Below are positions 25,344 to 34,720 of a DNA stretch of 48,538 nucleotides, piece after piece. Position numbers and translations under genes: made by a program. This DNA comes from Candidatus Zhuqueibacterota bacterium. GTDB lineage: Bacteria > Zhuqueibacterota > Zhuqueibacteria > Thermofontimicrobiales > Thermofontimicrobiaceae. The stretch is from assembly GCA_016783825.1 (NCBI GenBank), contig JADHVV010000009.1, positions 1 through 48,538 on the forward strand. Direction: 5' to 3'. Position 1 is the stretch's first letter, and each line of letters opens with the position of its first letter. The notes under the pieces are model-generated. The model was not told where the DNA came from and did not search any database. It saw only the letters and a program-made list of their open reading frames with translations.

Positions 25344-26387
25344 TTAATCTCCATTGTCCCTTTCAATTATTTCATGTTTTGTTTGAAAAGTATGCAAAAT
25401 AACTTCTCCCTGCCTGAGCAACGATCTTTTCGTCGATTTATGCCTCGGATCAAAGCAAGCAAAATCCATCATATAAATCCTGTTGCTAAATTCGTCATAA
25501 AAAGAATAACTGATGAATGGCCCGCCTTCAATTGTTACACTGTTTTCCCATAATCCGCTTAATTTTGATGCGCGCTTCCCTAAAAATTCAACTTCTTCGT
25601 AAACAGGCTGGACAAACTTTTCTTCAACTAAATCACTGTTAAGGTATTTTGTGCCTAATTCATTTCGTTTTTGGATGCACCATTCTTTATTCAGTACTGA
25701 TGGATCGAATGTGTCGATCCAGTGAACAAAGAACCAGCGTTCAGGGAATAACCTTTTGAGCATAATAAAATTATTCACGGAATCTTCAACTTCCATCACA
25801 TAATCATATTGAATTTTTACCATCCAACCATATTTATCAAGCAACATTTCTTCAACATCTGTTTGCTCACTTATGCTGTACATTTGTGTTTTCAGGGATT
25901 CTGTCCAGTGATCATTAAACAAGTTAAAAAGGTAGGATTCGTTTTTGCTGATTTTTTGTTTCAGTGTGTCTTTGTTTGTCGAAACAAGAAACATCACGTA
26001 TTGGTTGTACGCCCATTCATTTTCTTTGGTAAAGAGATAGCTGCCCTGTTCAACTCTTTCTAATAAACCAGGTAAAAGACTTTTTTGGATAAAATCAGAA
26101 ACATCGCCTTCCTCATCTAAAGAAGTTAAAAATATTAGGTTGTTATAATTTTTGAAAAAATTCAGGTTTCCGTTATAAAGTGTAAAAACCGTTTCATGTT
26201 GCGGTGTAACCAGTGGTTTTTCAAATGTCTCTCGTAACAGTGATTCCGTTTCAGCCCAGAGACTGGAATCGGCAATTACATAAATCCTGTCGTTGTAGCC
26301 AAGACTTATTTTTTTGCTTGTGCATTGTAAAAACAAAAAGACTATAAGCGATGGAAATACTACATTTGTTATTATTTTTTTTATCAT
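25344..26387 (-). CDS. DUF4837 family lipoprotein
   Basis: ATG 26387 (MIKKII) has AAAGGA upstream. A lipoprotein signal follows, with the lipobox L-F-L-Q-C at about residue 22. The mature part contains the DUF4837 pattern: YNDRIYVIADSSLWAETESL and LTPQHE-like VTPQHETVFTL near the N-terminus, ENEWAYNQYVMFLVSTN in the middle, LFPERWFFVHWID, and GPFISYSFYDEFSNRIYMMD at the end. The family is common in Bacteroidetes and relatives, is exported, and has no known function. Length about 347 residues. It is separated from the next upstream gene on the same strand by about 100 bp, so it may be the last gene of that group. Confidence 0.88.
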   Translation of the reverse strand: MIKKIITNVVFPSLIVFLFLQCTSKKISLGYNDRIYVIADSSLWAETESLLRETFEKPLVTPQHETVFTLYNGNLNFFKNYNNLIFLTSLDEEGDVSDFIQKSLLPGLLERVEQGSYLFTKENEWAYNQYVMFLVSTNKDTLKQKISKNESYLFNLFNDHWTESLKTQMYSISEQTDVEEMLLDKYGWMVKIQYDYVMEVEDSVNNFIMLKRLFPERWFFVHWIDTFDPSVLNKEWCIQKRNELGTKYLNSDLVEEKFVQPVYEEVEFLGKRASKLSGLWENSVTIEGGPFISYSFYDEFSNRIYMMDFACFDPRHKSTKRSLLRQGEVILHTFQTKHEIIERDNGD

Positions 26388-26486
26388 GATTGATCCTTTC
26401 ACAAATAAAATTAAAAGGCTGGAAATTTGATGTCTGCAATTTTTCCAGCCTTTTCAGATTCAACTTAAATTCAATAATACAAAAAA

Positions 26487-26864
26487 TTATTCTGATAACT
26501 TTTTGTATTGCCAGCGGAAAATGAACCAAATGATTGCGGAAATAATAAATATAAATAGACCTGTTAAAATAGTAATTAAAGATACACCATATCCCATCGC
26601 GACAATTGCGGGCGAAATATCATTTGCCTGCGAGATCGCCAACATCGCATAATACATGCCTTGAAAATGAGCAAAAGTACCCAACAAGGCTGATGTTGCT
26701 CCCCAAAAGAGTATGGCATTAATGCCGTTTTCCAGCTTATTTGATGGAAGATTTTGATTTACAAAAAGGTCTATAACTTTTTTTACTGTTAAAATTAAAA
26801 TGACAATAGCTGTCAACAATAACAACCACATCATATAACCACCTCTAAAGAAAAATTCTATCAT
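26487..26864 (-). CDS. Small MotA/TolQ/ExbB-like membrane protein
   Basis: The 125-residue protein has three hydrophobic segments: MMWLLLLTAIVILILTV at about 11-27, FWGATSALLGTFAHFQGMYY at about 53-72, and a long C-terminal span with SLITILTGLFIFIISAII. GATSALLGTFAHFQGMYYAM followed by GYGVSLITILTGL matches the two core motifs of ExbB/TolQ proton-channel subunits, but the protein is only about half the usual size and no ExbD/TolR partner is encoded. It lies 20 bp downstream of a membrane gene that overlaps a PadR regulator, so the three form an operon. A role as an ion channel is inferred only from the motifs. Confidence 0.75.
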   Translation of the reverse strand: MIEFFFRGGYMMWLLLLTAIVILILTVKKVIDLFVNQNLPSNKLENGINAILFWGATSALLGTFAHFQGMYYAMLAISQANDISPAIVAMGYGVSLITILTGLFIFIISAIIWFIFRWQYKKLSE

Positions 26865-26884
26865 GATAAACTCCTTTTACAAAA

Positions 26885-27664
26885 TTATTGTAATAAATAC
26901 ATTGATTCTGCTTGTTCGATTTTTGTAATTTTGTTTAATAAAAAAAACCAAATTGCAGATGTAAAAATAGTAACCAAAATACAAAACATCACCAATGAAG
27001 AACTTTTTATCATCCACTGAGTAATGTTCACCAGGTTATTGTCGGAGCCAGGGACGTGCCAGTTAACCAAAAATCCAAGGTAGGAAATAAAAAACAATCC
27101 GCTGACTCCGGCTGAATAGAGTTCTTTTAAATACCCGAACACGCCGATTGACAAATTGATCACTCCCAAAAATAGAATTGAATGGAGCCCTTTATACAAT
27201 TTTGCCAGTTGATGATCTTTTTTAATGTAGAGATAAAAAAACTTTGGCAGTGATAATATTATTACACTAAAAAATATTCCGAGACTCGGCCAGACAAACT
27301 TACTCGCATGAAGGAAAAAAGGTGTAAAAATGAATGTTTGTGCACTTAACACAACTATAATTAAAAACACAAAACACAGTATTATTCTTTCCCATAAAGA
27401 TTGTGTCTGACCGGCTATTTTGTCTAAAAATTTGCGAAAGAGTGTTTGGTGAACGATTACTAATTCATCTAATGCCTCACCTGTTAAATCAAATTTTTCT
27501 CCGGATTTTTTGATAGCATCTTCTTCACTCATTCCTTTTTCAAGATAAAAATTATAAGCATCTTCCAAGTCACAAGCAATTTCTAAAATAATTCTTGATT
27601 TTGTCGGCTGGGGGAGATTTAGCCTTTTGTTTATTCTTTTTAAAATAGGAGTGAATTGTTTCAT
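26885..27664 (-). CDS. Membrane protein with N-terminal permease-prefix-like domain
   Basis: Residues about 1-70 are soluble: LPQPTKSRIILEIACDLEDA followed by LEKGMSEEDAIKKSGEKFDL is typical of the short helical prefix domain (DUF1700 or permease prefix type) found on proteins paired with PadR regulators. The rest has five or six membrane helices (IILCFVFLIIVVLSAQTFIF, LGIFFSVIILSL, FLGVINLSIGVFGYL, LFFISYLGFLV, SLVMFCILVTIFTSAIWFFL). The start overlaps the end of the padR-like gene by four bases. PadR neighbours of this kind usually respond to membrane or envelope stress; the ligand is unknown. 259 residues. Confidence 0.8.
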   Translation of the reverse strand: MKQFTPILKRINKRLNLPQPTKSRIILEIACDLEDAYNFYLEKGMSEEDAIKKSGEKFDLTGEALDELVIVHQTLFRKFLDKIAGQTQSLWERIILCFVFLIIVVLSAQTFIFTPFFLHASKFVWPSLGIFFSVIILSLPKFFYLYIKKDHQLAKLYKGLHSILFLGVINLSIGVFGYLKELYSAGVSGLFFISYLGFLVNWHVPGSDNNLVNITQWMIKSSSLVMFCILVTIFTSAIWFFLLNKITKIEQAESMYLLQ

Positions 27665-28008
27665 TTCTCAATTTCTCCGGTAATATTAAAAAAGTTTTTA
27701 AAAAATTTCTGCCATTCTTCTAATTGTTTTTTTGCATATTTTTTGCCCTTCGCAGTAATAGAGTAATATTTTCTTTTCCGCTTAGGCCCTTCCTGTTTCC
27801 AGGTTCCTTTTATCAATCCTTCCTTTTCCAGTTTATGCAAAATAGGATAAAGTGTACCATGATTGAATTTAAAGCTGCCATTACTTCTCTCTTCAATTTC
27901 CAATGCCAGCTGGTAACCATGCTTTTTTTCTTTGAAAAGAATTGTAAGTATCAATATCTCATTACAATTTTTAGTTAAATTTGGTATGCCAAAGTCTGGT
28001 AAGTTCAT
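27661..28008 (-). CDS. PadR family transcriptional regulator
   Basis: The 115-residue protein is a compact winged helix: LTILFKEKKHGYQLALEIEE, HGTLYPILHKLEKEGLIKGT and KRKYYSITAKGKKYAKKQLE are the three PadR signature stretches. PadR proteins are dimeric repressors that typically control the overlapping downstream membrane gene. The stop overlaps the membrane gene start by four bases (ATGA), indicating tight coupling. A cluster of phased TATATA motifs lies 35-85 bp upstream and could be its own operator. Confidence 0.92.
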   Translation of the reverse strand: MNLPDFGIPNLTKNCNEILILTILFKEKKHGYQLALEIEERSNGSFKFNHGTLYPILHKLEKEGLIKGTWKQEGPKRKRKYYSITAKGKKYAKKQLEEWQKFFKNFFNITGEIEK

Positions 28009-28042
28009 AATTAATCTAAATAAAGTTTATGTCGATTTCAGT

Positions 28043-28092
28043 TATATAGAGCTTGTATATATCGAGACTCAATATATCCAACGTCTATATAC
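28043..28092 (-). promoter_or_regulatory. Candidate promoter/operator with four phased TATATA boxes upstream of the padR operon
   Basis: TATATA-type hexamers start at 28043, 28058, 28073 and 28086, that is, every 13-15 bp, three of them followed by GAG or CCA. On the minus strand TTGAGT and TATATA are 18 bp apart and could be -35 and -10 boxes. Overlap of promoter and repeated boxes fits autoregulation by the PadR protein, but no PadR consensus can be shown by eye. Confidence 0.4.
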
Positions 28093-28176
28093 TAAAAAAG
28101 TTTCAAAAAGTCAAGTAAAATTTTTAAAAAGTTGATAACGTCCACCAGGCAGCAGTGAGGATAAAAATATAATGCC

Positions 28177-28354
28177 CCAACGGATAGAAACAACCCAACG
28201 GATAAAAAAGAAAAGTTGATATGAATTTAATTTTACACTGCCTTTGTCGGCTGCTAATTTCTTTTTGGGCAAATTTGTCAAGTTTTTAATAGTCTCATTA
28301 TGTAATATATTTTTTAAATTAAAAACCATTCGTTGGGTTGTTTCTATCCGTTGG
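28177..28354. mobile_element. MITE-like element, CCAACGGAT family, copy 2
   Basis: The left end CCAACGGATAGAAACAACCC and right end (CGTTGGGTTGTTTCTATCCG, TTGG) are reverse complements. The interior is collinear with copy 1 (19274-19447) in the opposite orientation, including TTGATATGAATTTAATTTTA and GTCAAGTTTTTAATAGTCTC. It is 178 bp long and carries no gene. Confidence 0.85.
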
Positions 28355-28452
28355 ATTAAAGTTTCCCTTGCTATTTAATAAAATTGGAATTATATTTGAT
28401 GTCAATTTTAATAATCATCTCATGCGAATAAAAGTTTCAATTAATATAAAAC

Positions 28453-29397
28453 ATGCAAAATTTAGTTTTCTCCCTAAATGTCGTTGCCCCGGTTTTTCTG
28501 ATAATTATTCTTGGTGTCGTGTTAAAATCAACCAAACAGATAAACGAGAATTTTATCAGCATCTCATCCAAAATCGTTTTTAATGTTTCCATGCCGGCGT
28601 TGGTATTTGTAGAATTATCAACTGCCGATTTTGATGCTTCGTTTAATGTTAAATTATTAGCTTTTATTAATGTGGGGACATTTGTTTTTTTTATTCTTGC
28701 CTGGATTTTAGCATTGGTCATTTCTAAAGATGGCAGGGACCAGGGTTCATTTATTCAGGGCAGCGTGAGAAGTAATTTTGTTATAGTTGGGTTTGCTATT
28801 ATTTTCAATATGTTTGGCAACAGCGGTTTGAGCAAAGCGGCAATTATGATGGCTTTTATTATGCCTTTATATAATGTTTTGGCAATCGTTGCGCTGACTG
28901 TGCCTTTGCACAAAGAGAAACAGGTTGGCTTCAAAAAAACAATTTGGGAAATCTCCACAAATCCACTCCTTTTAGCAGCAGTTCTAGCAATTCCTTTTTC
29001 ATTGTACAAAATTGTTCTGCCACTCGTTTTATCCAAATCAATCGAATATTTAGCCGCAATGACATTGCCGCTGGCGTTGATTGGTATTGGCGGCTCTTTA
29101 AATTTTGAAAGTATAAAAAAGGACTCCAGGTTGGCGGTTATTGCTACAGCGATTAAGATTGTTTTGATCCCACTGGTACTCACCAGTTTAGCAATAAAAT
29201 TCGGTTTCAGGGGTGAAAACCTGGGAGCAATGTTTATTTTATTTGCAACGCCAACTGCAATCGCCAGTTTTGTCATGGCAAAAGCAATGGACTGTAATGC
29301 TGAATTAGCAGGTAACATTATCCTGCTTTCAACCCTGGGATCTGTAATTACAATTTCGTCAGGAATTTTTATATTGAAATCGATGGGGTACTTTTGA
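28453..29397 (+). CDS. AEC (auxin efflux carrier-like) family transporter
   Basis: The 314-residue protein is almost entirely membrane-embedded, with about ten hydrophobic segments. Family signs are VAPVFLIIILGVVLKS near the N-terminus, FNVSMPALVFVELS in segment two, VRSNFVIVGFAIIFNMFGNS, LPLALIGIGGSLNFE, and a C-terminal FATPTAIASFVMAKAMDCNA. AEC proteins are inner-membrane transporters of organic anions such as malate and malonate; the substrate here is not indicated. ATG 28453 is the natural start. It is a single-gene unit between two repeat elements. Confidence 0.9.
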   Translation: MQNLVFSLNVVAPVFLIIILGVVLKSTKQINENFISISSKIVFNVSMPALVFVELSTADFDASFNVKLLAFINVGTFVFFILAWILALVISKDGRDQGSFIQGSVRSNFVIVGFAIIFNMFGNSGLSKAAIMMAFIMPLYNVLAIVALTVPLHKEKQVGFKKTIWEISTNPLLLAAVLAIPFSLYKIVLPLVLSKSIEYLAAMTLPLALIGIGGSLNFESIKKDSRLAVIATAIKIVLIPLVLTSLAIKFGFRGENLGAMFILFATPTAIASFVMAKAMDCNAELAGNIILLSTLGSVITISSGIFILKSMGYF

Positions 29398-29470
29398 TGT
29401 GCTTTTAAGGTTTTGTTTGTAACACAATAGCATTATTTTCAATCTTACAATAAATGCCAATTTTAGCAAG

Positions 29471-29533
29471 GCGCATGGTGCATGACGCGAAGACTAAGAT
29501 TCACCGCCAAGCGCCATGCTCCCTGCGCCATGC
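29471..29533. repeat. GCGCCATGC palindrome, copy 2
   Basis: GCGCATGGTGCATGACGCGA on the left and AGCGCCATGCTCCCTGCGCC, then ATGC, on the right form imperfect mirrored arms. CGCCATGCTCC(A/C)TGCGC is shared with 15307-15374. Confidence 0.65.
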
Positions 29534-29624
29534 AATAATTTTGCTGTAGAATTGAAAAAACAGAGACGGTTCCATTTTAAAATTAGCGAGTATAAAACAA
29601 ATAACAGATCAAATTGGAGGCAAA

Positions 29625-30614
29625 ATGAAAATCAAAAATTTATTTACTTTTTCGTTTGTTTTTTTATTATTATGGATTAATTCTGGCGCTGAAGCATCAG
29701 GCATTAAAGTGATAAAAAAAGCAACAGCAATAACCGACGGTTCACTCTATTTTATGAGTCCGCGCTGGTCGCCTGATGGTAAAAAGCTGGCGTTTACCGA
29801 AACCAAATACAACGGAATCTGGGTTCTGGAATTACGAAACAAAAATTTTATTCAGGTTACTGATGAGCCCGGCGCTGGATTCGGATTTCAGTGGTCCATG
29901 GATTCAAAAGAAATTCTCTGCCGGGTATCAAAGCAAGAGGGTTACCGCAGGTATCACGCGGTTAAAATATTTAATATTGAAACAGATGTAATCCAGCAAC
30001 TAACAGACTATCGGTCGTTGATGACCGCATTACCTCACTGGACAAAAAACGACCGGGAAGTTTATTTAGCTTCAAACAAAGGTTTGGAATTTTTTCAAGT
30101 TGAAAACAGGAGTCAATTAACCAGTTTTAAAAAACCAACAAGCAAACAAAAAAATTACTACGTAAATGAAAAAGGGATCAACATCCAAAAAGATAATAAA
30201 TTGGTTTCCACCCAAAAACCTGTCGAAGGACAATATCTGAATGCTGTAATCTCACCCGACGGCGACAAAATAGCGTTTGAAATTCTTGGCGGGAACATGT
30301 ATGTTCTTGATTTAAATAAGAGGCGAACCAAAGATCTTGGCATTGGGTATAATCCACAATGGTCACCGGATAACCGGAAACTTGTGTACATGATCACCGA
30401 AGATGATGGCCATAATTTTACCAAGTCGGATGTTTACGTTATTAATATCAATGGAACCGGAAAAACAAATTTAACAAACACAAGCGACCTGCTCGAGCAG
30501 AATCCATCATGGTCTCCCAATGGAAAAAAAATCGCTTTTGATGAATTGAATAGCGGCAAAATTTACGTGATTGAAATAGCAGAGAAGAAAAAAATAATTA
30601 GATTGGAGAAATAA
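29625..30614 (+). CDS. Secreted TolB-like beta-propeller protein
   Basis: Residues 1-24 are a signal peptide (FTFSFVFLLLWINSGAEAS). The rest contains at least five PD40/WD40-like blades, each with an S-P-D-G-x-K/R-x-A-F type motif: SPRWSPDGKKLAFTE, FQWSMDSKEILCRV, ISPDGDKIAFEILG, NPQWSPDNRKLVYM and NPSWSPNGKKIAFDE. It resembles the C-terminal propeller of TolB without the N-terminal TolB domain. GGAGG eight bases before ATG 29625 is a strong ribosome binding site. The stop is one base before the next start, so it is co-expressed with the secreted amidase and may help in handling cell-wall fragments (inference). Confidence 0.85.
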   Translation: MKIKNLFTFSFVFLLLWINSGAEASGIKVIKKATAITDGSLYFMSPRWSPDGKKLAFTETKYNGIWVLELRNKNFIQVTDEPGAGFGFQWSMDSKEILCRVSKQEGYRRYHAVKIFNIETDVIQQLTDYRSLMTALPHWTKNDREVYLASNKGLEFFQVENRSQLTSFKKPTSKQKNYYVNEKGINIQKDNKLVSTQKPVEGQYLNAVISPDGDKIAFEILGGNMYVLDLNKRRTKDLGIGYNPQWSPDNRKLVYMITEDDGHNFTKSDVYVININGTGKTNLTNTSDLLEQNPSWSPNGKKIAFDELNSGKIYVIEIAEKKKIIRLEK

Positions 30615-30615
30615 A

Positions 30616-33135
30616 ATGAGAAGGTTTTTTAAATTCTACATTATGTTTTTTGTGTTGGTAACAAAATTATCAGCCCAGGTAACCGGGCTTAGTGGTTGGA
30701 ATATTTTTCTTGATCCGGGACACAGCCAAAAAGAGAACATGGGTATTTATGGCTATTCCGAAGCAGAAAGAAATTTGAGGGTTGCCTTGAGATTACGAGA
30801 GATGTTGTTGGAAACCACGGATATTGACACGGTGTTCATTTCCCGAACAAATGATAACCAGCAGGTTTCATTGAGCCAGCGAACCAGCTATGCGAACTCT
30901 TTGGGAGCTGCCTGGTTTCACTCGATACACAGCAATGCCGGCGCTTCGAATAGGAATGAAACATTGATGCTATGGGGACAATATTATAATGGTAACGAAA
31001 AAGTGCCCAATGGCGGAAAAGCGATGAGCGCGATTATGGTTGATATATTAACGCGGGGAATGAGGACAACAACTGCCGGCTCATGGGGAGATTGCAGCTT
31101 TTATACATGGAGTGACTGGTGTAAAACATCGGGCGGTCCTTACCTGCATGTAAATCGAGTATCAACTATGCCTTCGGAATTAAGCGAATCCGGCTACCAC
31201 ACCAACCCAAGGCAAAACCAATTATTTATGAGTGATCGCTGGAAAATTTTGGAAGCGAAAATTTTTTACTGGTCAATTTTGAAATTTTTTGGCATTGAGC
31301 GACCCTTTGTTGGCGCAGTAACCGGGATCATAAAAGATGATGATAATAGCGTGCCGATCAATGGCGCATTTATAACTATCGGCGCTGGCAGTGACACAAC
31401 TGATAGTTACGAATCCTTATTTCATAAATATTCCAACAATCCGGAGCAGCTGCATAACGGTTTTTATTATATTGAAGATGTGCCGAATGAGGATGTACAG
31501 CTGATTGTTGAAGCAGAAGGATATTACAGCGATACTTTGCAGGTAACACCGTCGGACACATTCTTTACGTTTCAGGATGTCCGGTTGGTCAGTAAGGTTT
31601 TGCCAACTATTATTAAAACAAACCCGGCACAGGGAGACACCAATGTAGCAGCCTGGGCTTTTCTCGTTTTTGAATTCAATAAAAAAATGGATAAAGAATC
31701 GGTCGAAACGAACCTGACAATTTCACCGGAAGCCCAAAAAACTTTTTACTGGGTGAACAACGATTCAAAATTTGCAATACAGACAGACACGCTGCAATAT
31801 ACTACAGAATATACCATCACAATTCCCGGAACAGTTGTGGATAAACACGGTCATTTTTTTGATGGAAATGGCGATGGGGCTGGCGGAGATGATTTTGTTT
31901 TGACTTTTACCACCGGAACAGAAGATCAACAAGCACCAAAAGTTGTTGGCTTTTACCCGGAGTATAATGCAATTGATACGGAAAGTTCACCACTAATCCG
32001 TTACATATTTGATGAAGAGATAAACCCGGCATCTATTACAGAAGATATTTTTAAGCTCGAACAATATTCAACAGGAACAATTGTGCCCTGGGATTTCCAA
32101 CACAATGTTGTGAAGGATCAGAGTGTTTTATGCTTTTTCCCAACCGAAACGCTCGCCCAGGGAGAAAAATATTATGGATTACTTTACCCTGGTGTTGAAG
32201 ATGTTTTCGGAAACAAAACCACAAGATTGAAGAGAGTCAGTTTTACAACTACAACCACAAATTATAGTAAAACAGTTATTGAAGCATTTGAAAATGATTT
32301 TACCGGTCATTGGTGGGATCCAAACATGAGCGGCAGTACTTCGGGCATTTTGCCCGACTCAACATCAAGAGCTGCAAACAGTAACTATACTAACCTGTTG
32401 ACAAAAAGCAGTTCATCGTTGCAGATAAATTATGGCTGGAATATGGGAACCGACTCCTGGTTGATTCGCCTTTATTTGAACGAAAGCAGTCCGAAAAACA
32501 AACGTTTTAATAAAAATAATCTTTTGCAGGTTTACCTGTTTGGCGATGGCAGCGGGAATTTGTTCAGATTTTGCCTGGATGATAAAGTCCCAAATTATGC
32601 AGCTGCAAATCATGAAGTCAGCCCCTGGTACGAAATAAACTGGATAGGTTGGAAACTTGTTTCCTGGGACATGGCAAGTGGCAGCAGTGGCTCATGGATC
32701 GGAGATGGCAATTTGGATGGGACATTGCGATTTGACAGCATCCAACTGACCTACAATCCTGGCAGTTCAACATCAGGCACAATTTATATCGATGACCTTC
32801 ATTACCTGACAGAAATCCCGGCAGGTGTTGCAGTAGATGAAGGTACGAATGTTGTTGGAGATTATAAATTAAAACAAAATTATCCCAATCCGTTCAACCC
32901 GGAAACCACCATTGAATATTTTGTCCCGGTTTCTGGGCAGGTTAAAATCACCGTTTATGACCTGTTAGGCAGAGAAATAAAACTATTGACAAACAAACAA
33001 CACACACCCGGGAATTTCAGTATAACCTGGGATGGAAAAAATACCAAATCAGAAAAAGTAACTTCCGGAGCATATTTTTATAAAATGGAGGCAAACGGGT
33101 TTTCTGAGGTGAAGAAGATGTTATTGTTGGAATAA
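30616..33135 (+). CDS. Secreted N-acetylmuramoyl-L-alanine amidase with Ig-like domains and C-terminal sorting domain
   Basis: Residues 1-20 are a signal peptide. Residues about 27-235 form an Amidase_3 domain that would cleave the lactyl-amide bond of peptidoglycan; zinc ligands are visible as His36 (DPGHS), Glu51 (SEAERN) and His105 (SIHSNAG), with a late catalytic Glu in PSELSESGYHTN. Then come a CarboxypepD_reg-like beta domain (GAVTGIIKDDDNSVPINGAF), two Big_5/SbsA-like Ig domains (LPTIIKTNPAQGDTNVAAWA and APKVVGFYPEYNAIDTESSP), a carbohydrate-binding-like jelly roll, and a C-terminal ~80-residue sorting domain with LKQNYPNPFNPETTIEYFVP and ITWDGKNTKSEKVTSG. The last domain marks it for the outer surface through a type IX-like route. 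839 residues, with GGAG before the start. Confidence 0.92.
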   Translation: MRRFFKFYIMFFVLVTKLSAQVTGLSGWNIFLDPGHSQKENMGIYGYSEAERNLRVALRLREMLLETTDIDTVFISRTNDNQQVSLSQRTSYANSLGAAWFHSIHSNAGASNRNETLMLWGQYYNGNEKVPNGGKAMSAIMVDILTRGMRTTTAGSWGDCSFYTWSDWCKTSGGPYLHVNRVSTMPSELSESGYHTNPRQNQLFMSDRWKILEAKIFYWSILKFFGIERPFVGAVTGIIKDDDNSVPINGAFITIGAGSDTTDSYESLFHKYSNNPEQLHNGFYYIEDVPNEDVQLIVEAEGYYSDTLQVTPSDTFFTFQDVRLVSKVLPTIIKTNPAQGDTNVAAWAFLVFEFNKKMDKESVETNLTISPEAQKTFYWVNNDSKFAIQTDTLQYTTEYTITIPGTVVDKHGHFFDGNGDGAGGDDFVLTFTTGTEDQQAPKVVGFYPEYNAIDTESSPLIRYIFDEEINPASITEDIFKLEQYSTGTIVPWDFQHNVVKDQSVLCFFPTETLAQGEKYYGLLYPGVEDVFGNKTTRLKRVSFTTTTTNYSKTVIEAFENDFTGHWWDPNMSGSTSGILPDSTSRAANSNYTNLLTKSSSSLQINYGWNMGTDSWLIRLYLNESSPKNKRFNKNNLLQVYLFGDGSGNLFRFCLDDKVPNYAAANHEVSPWYEINWIGWKLVSWDMASGSSGSWIGDGNLDGTLRFDSIQLTYNPGSSTSGTIYIDDLHYLTEIPAGVAVDEGTNVVGDYKLKQNYPNPFNPETTIEYFVPVSGQVKITVYDLLGREIKLLTNKQHTPGNFSITWDGKNTKSEKVTSGAYFYKMEANGFSEVKKMLLLE

Positions 33136-33226
33136 CTTCACAGGTATATTTTTTAAATTTTCGTAGCCGCTCACTTGACAAATAAAGAGTGGGTGGGGTC
33201 GAGCAGTTGAAAACGAATAAGTAAAT

Positions 33227-33315
33227 CCAACGGATAGAAACAACCCAACGGATAGTTCTGATGGGAAAATAAAAATTACATTTGTTATTTTTTAAAGATT
33301 GTTTCTATCCGTTGG
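33227..33315. mobile_element. MITE-like element, CCAACGGAT family, copy 3 (internally deleted)
   Basis: Left end CCAACGGATAGAAACAACCC and right end TTGTTTCTATCCGTTGG bracket only about 45 bp of interior. The right flank (CTTCACTGACATCTGGTAAA) matches that beside copy 1, so the repeat may extend past the inverted ends. No gene is seen in 33136-33460. Confidence 0.75.
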
Positions 33316-33460
33316 TTTTTTGTTCGTTGGTATTTTTCAATCTTATCTTCACTGACATCTGGTAAACTTCTACAAAATCTCTTGCTTTTTAAAACTTTTA
33401 TTCTTATATTTTACCATGAAAATCTAAAATACAATTTAACATTTTCATGGATAAGCTATC

Positions 33461-34627
33461 GTGTACATTCAAAGACAAATCACAAATGAGTTGATAAAAC
33501 TCGTCAGCCAGTTTCCCGTTGTTGGTATAATCGGTCCTCGGCAGGTCGGAAAAACCACGCTTGCCAAACAACTGATGAAGCACATCAAGAAGGACTGCAT
33601 TTATTTAGACCTTGAGCTTCCGGAAGATCAAAGCAAACTGTTTGAGCCACAGCTTTACCTGGAGCAGCATTCAGAGAAATGTGTTATTTTGGATGAGATT
33701 CAGCAAATTCCGGGTCTATTTGCCATACTTCGGGGACTCATTGACAAACACAGAATCCCAGGCAGATTTATTATTTTAGGTTCAGCTTTCCCCGATCTAT
33801 TGAAACAGAGTTCTGAAACGTTAGCCGGTAGAATCTTTTATAAAGAATTAACGTTATTTAATCTAACCGAAATTACTGAAAATTTTGAAATGACTCAACA
33901 TTGGTTCCGCGGCGGATTTCCCGAACCGTTTTTAACGGCAGATGAAGATTTTTACCGTAATTGGATGAAAAGCTTTATCCAGACCTATTTAGAAAGGGAC
34001 CTGCCTCTATTAGGTTTGTCCGTAACACCAATTCTGATGCGCAGATTCTGGGCAATGCTGGCGCACTTTCACGGTGGCATCTGGAATGCAAGCAATTTTG
34101 CGAAATCGCTTGGTTTAACCATACCAACGGTTAATCGCTACCTCGAATTTTTGGAAGCTGCATTTATTATAAACCGGTTGCAACCATATTTTATGAATTT
34201 GAAAAAAAGATTGGTTAAATCGCCAAAGATTTATATTAGAGATACGGGTATTCTTCATTTTCTCACAGGTATCACAGGTTTTGAAAATCTGCAGGGGAAT
34301 GTGTTAATTGGCAATTCATGGGAAGGTTATGTAATTGAACAGATAAAACCGTTATTACCCAGTGAAATACAAATGTTTTATTACCGTACACACAATGGCT
34401 CTGAAAGCGATTTAGTATTAGTGCGAGGCAACCAGCTTTGTGGTTGTATTGAAATAAAATACACCGGCGCGCCAAAATTAACCAAAGGATTTCAGATTGC
34501 CATAAATGATTTAAAAACGGAAAACAATTTTATTATTGTCCCCAATTCGGAAACTTACCCGGTGAGCAAAAATGTTATAGTTACGAACCTAATTGAATTC
34601 TTGACCAGACATATCAAATTTTTTTGA
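33461..34627 (+). CDS. AAA_14/DUF4143 ATPase
   Basis: The 388-residue protein has the standard two-part layout: an AAA_14 ATPase (about 18-150) with Walker A GPRQVGKTTLAKQLM, Walker B CVILDEIQQIP and sensor RFIILGSAFPDLL, then DUF4143 (about 190-340) with YLERDLPLLG, the helix-turn-helix-like NASNFAKSLGLTIPTVNRYL and the nuclease-like EIKYTGAPKLTKGF near the end. Such proteins are widespread, often mobile, and of unknown role. The usual G-S-S-A sensor motif reads GSAFPDLL here. The start is GTG 33461. It is isolated, with repeats on both sides. Confidence 0.9.
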   Translation: MYIQRQITNELIKLVSQFPVVGIIGPRQVGKTTLAKQLMKHIKKDCIYLDLELPEDQSKLFEPQLYLEQHSEKCVILDEIQQIPGLFAILRGLIDKHRIPGRFIILGSAFPDLLKQSSETLAGRIFYKELTLFNLTEITENFEMTQHWFRGGFPEPFLTADEDFYRNWMKSFIQTYLERDLPLLGLSVTPILMRRFWAMLAHFHGGIWNASNFAKSLGLTIPTVNRYLEFLEAAFIINRLQPYFMNLKKRLVKSPKIYIRDTGILHFLTGITGFENLQGNVLIGNSWEGYVIEQIKPLLPSEIQMFYYRTHNGSESDLVLVRGNQLCGCIEIKYTGAPKLTKGFQIAINDLKTENNFIIVPNSETYPVSKNVIVTNLIEFLTRHIKFF

Positions 34628-34720
34628 TAAAAAACCAACATCTGAAGTATTCCTTCTAATTAAATAATTCCCTTGACTTTTAGCAATATTTTTATAATAT
34701 ATAGATAAGGTTGTTAATTC

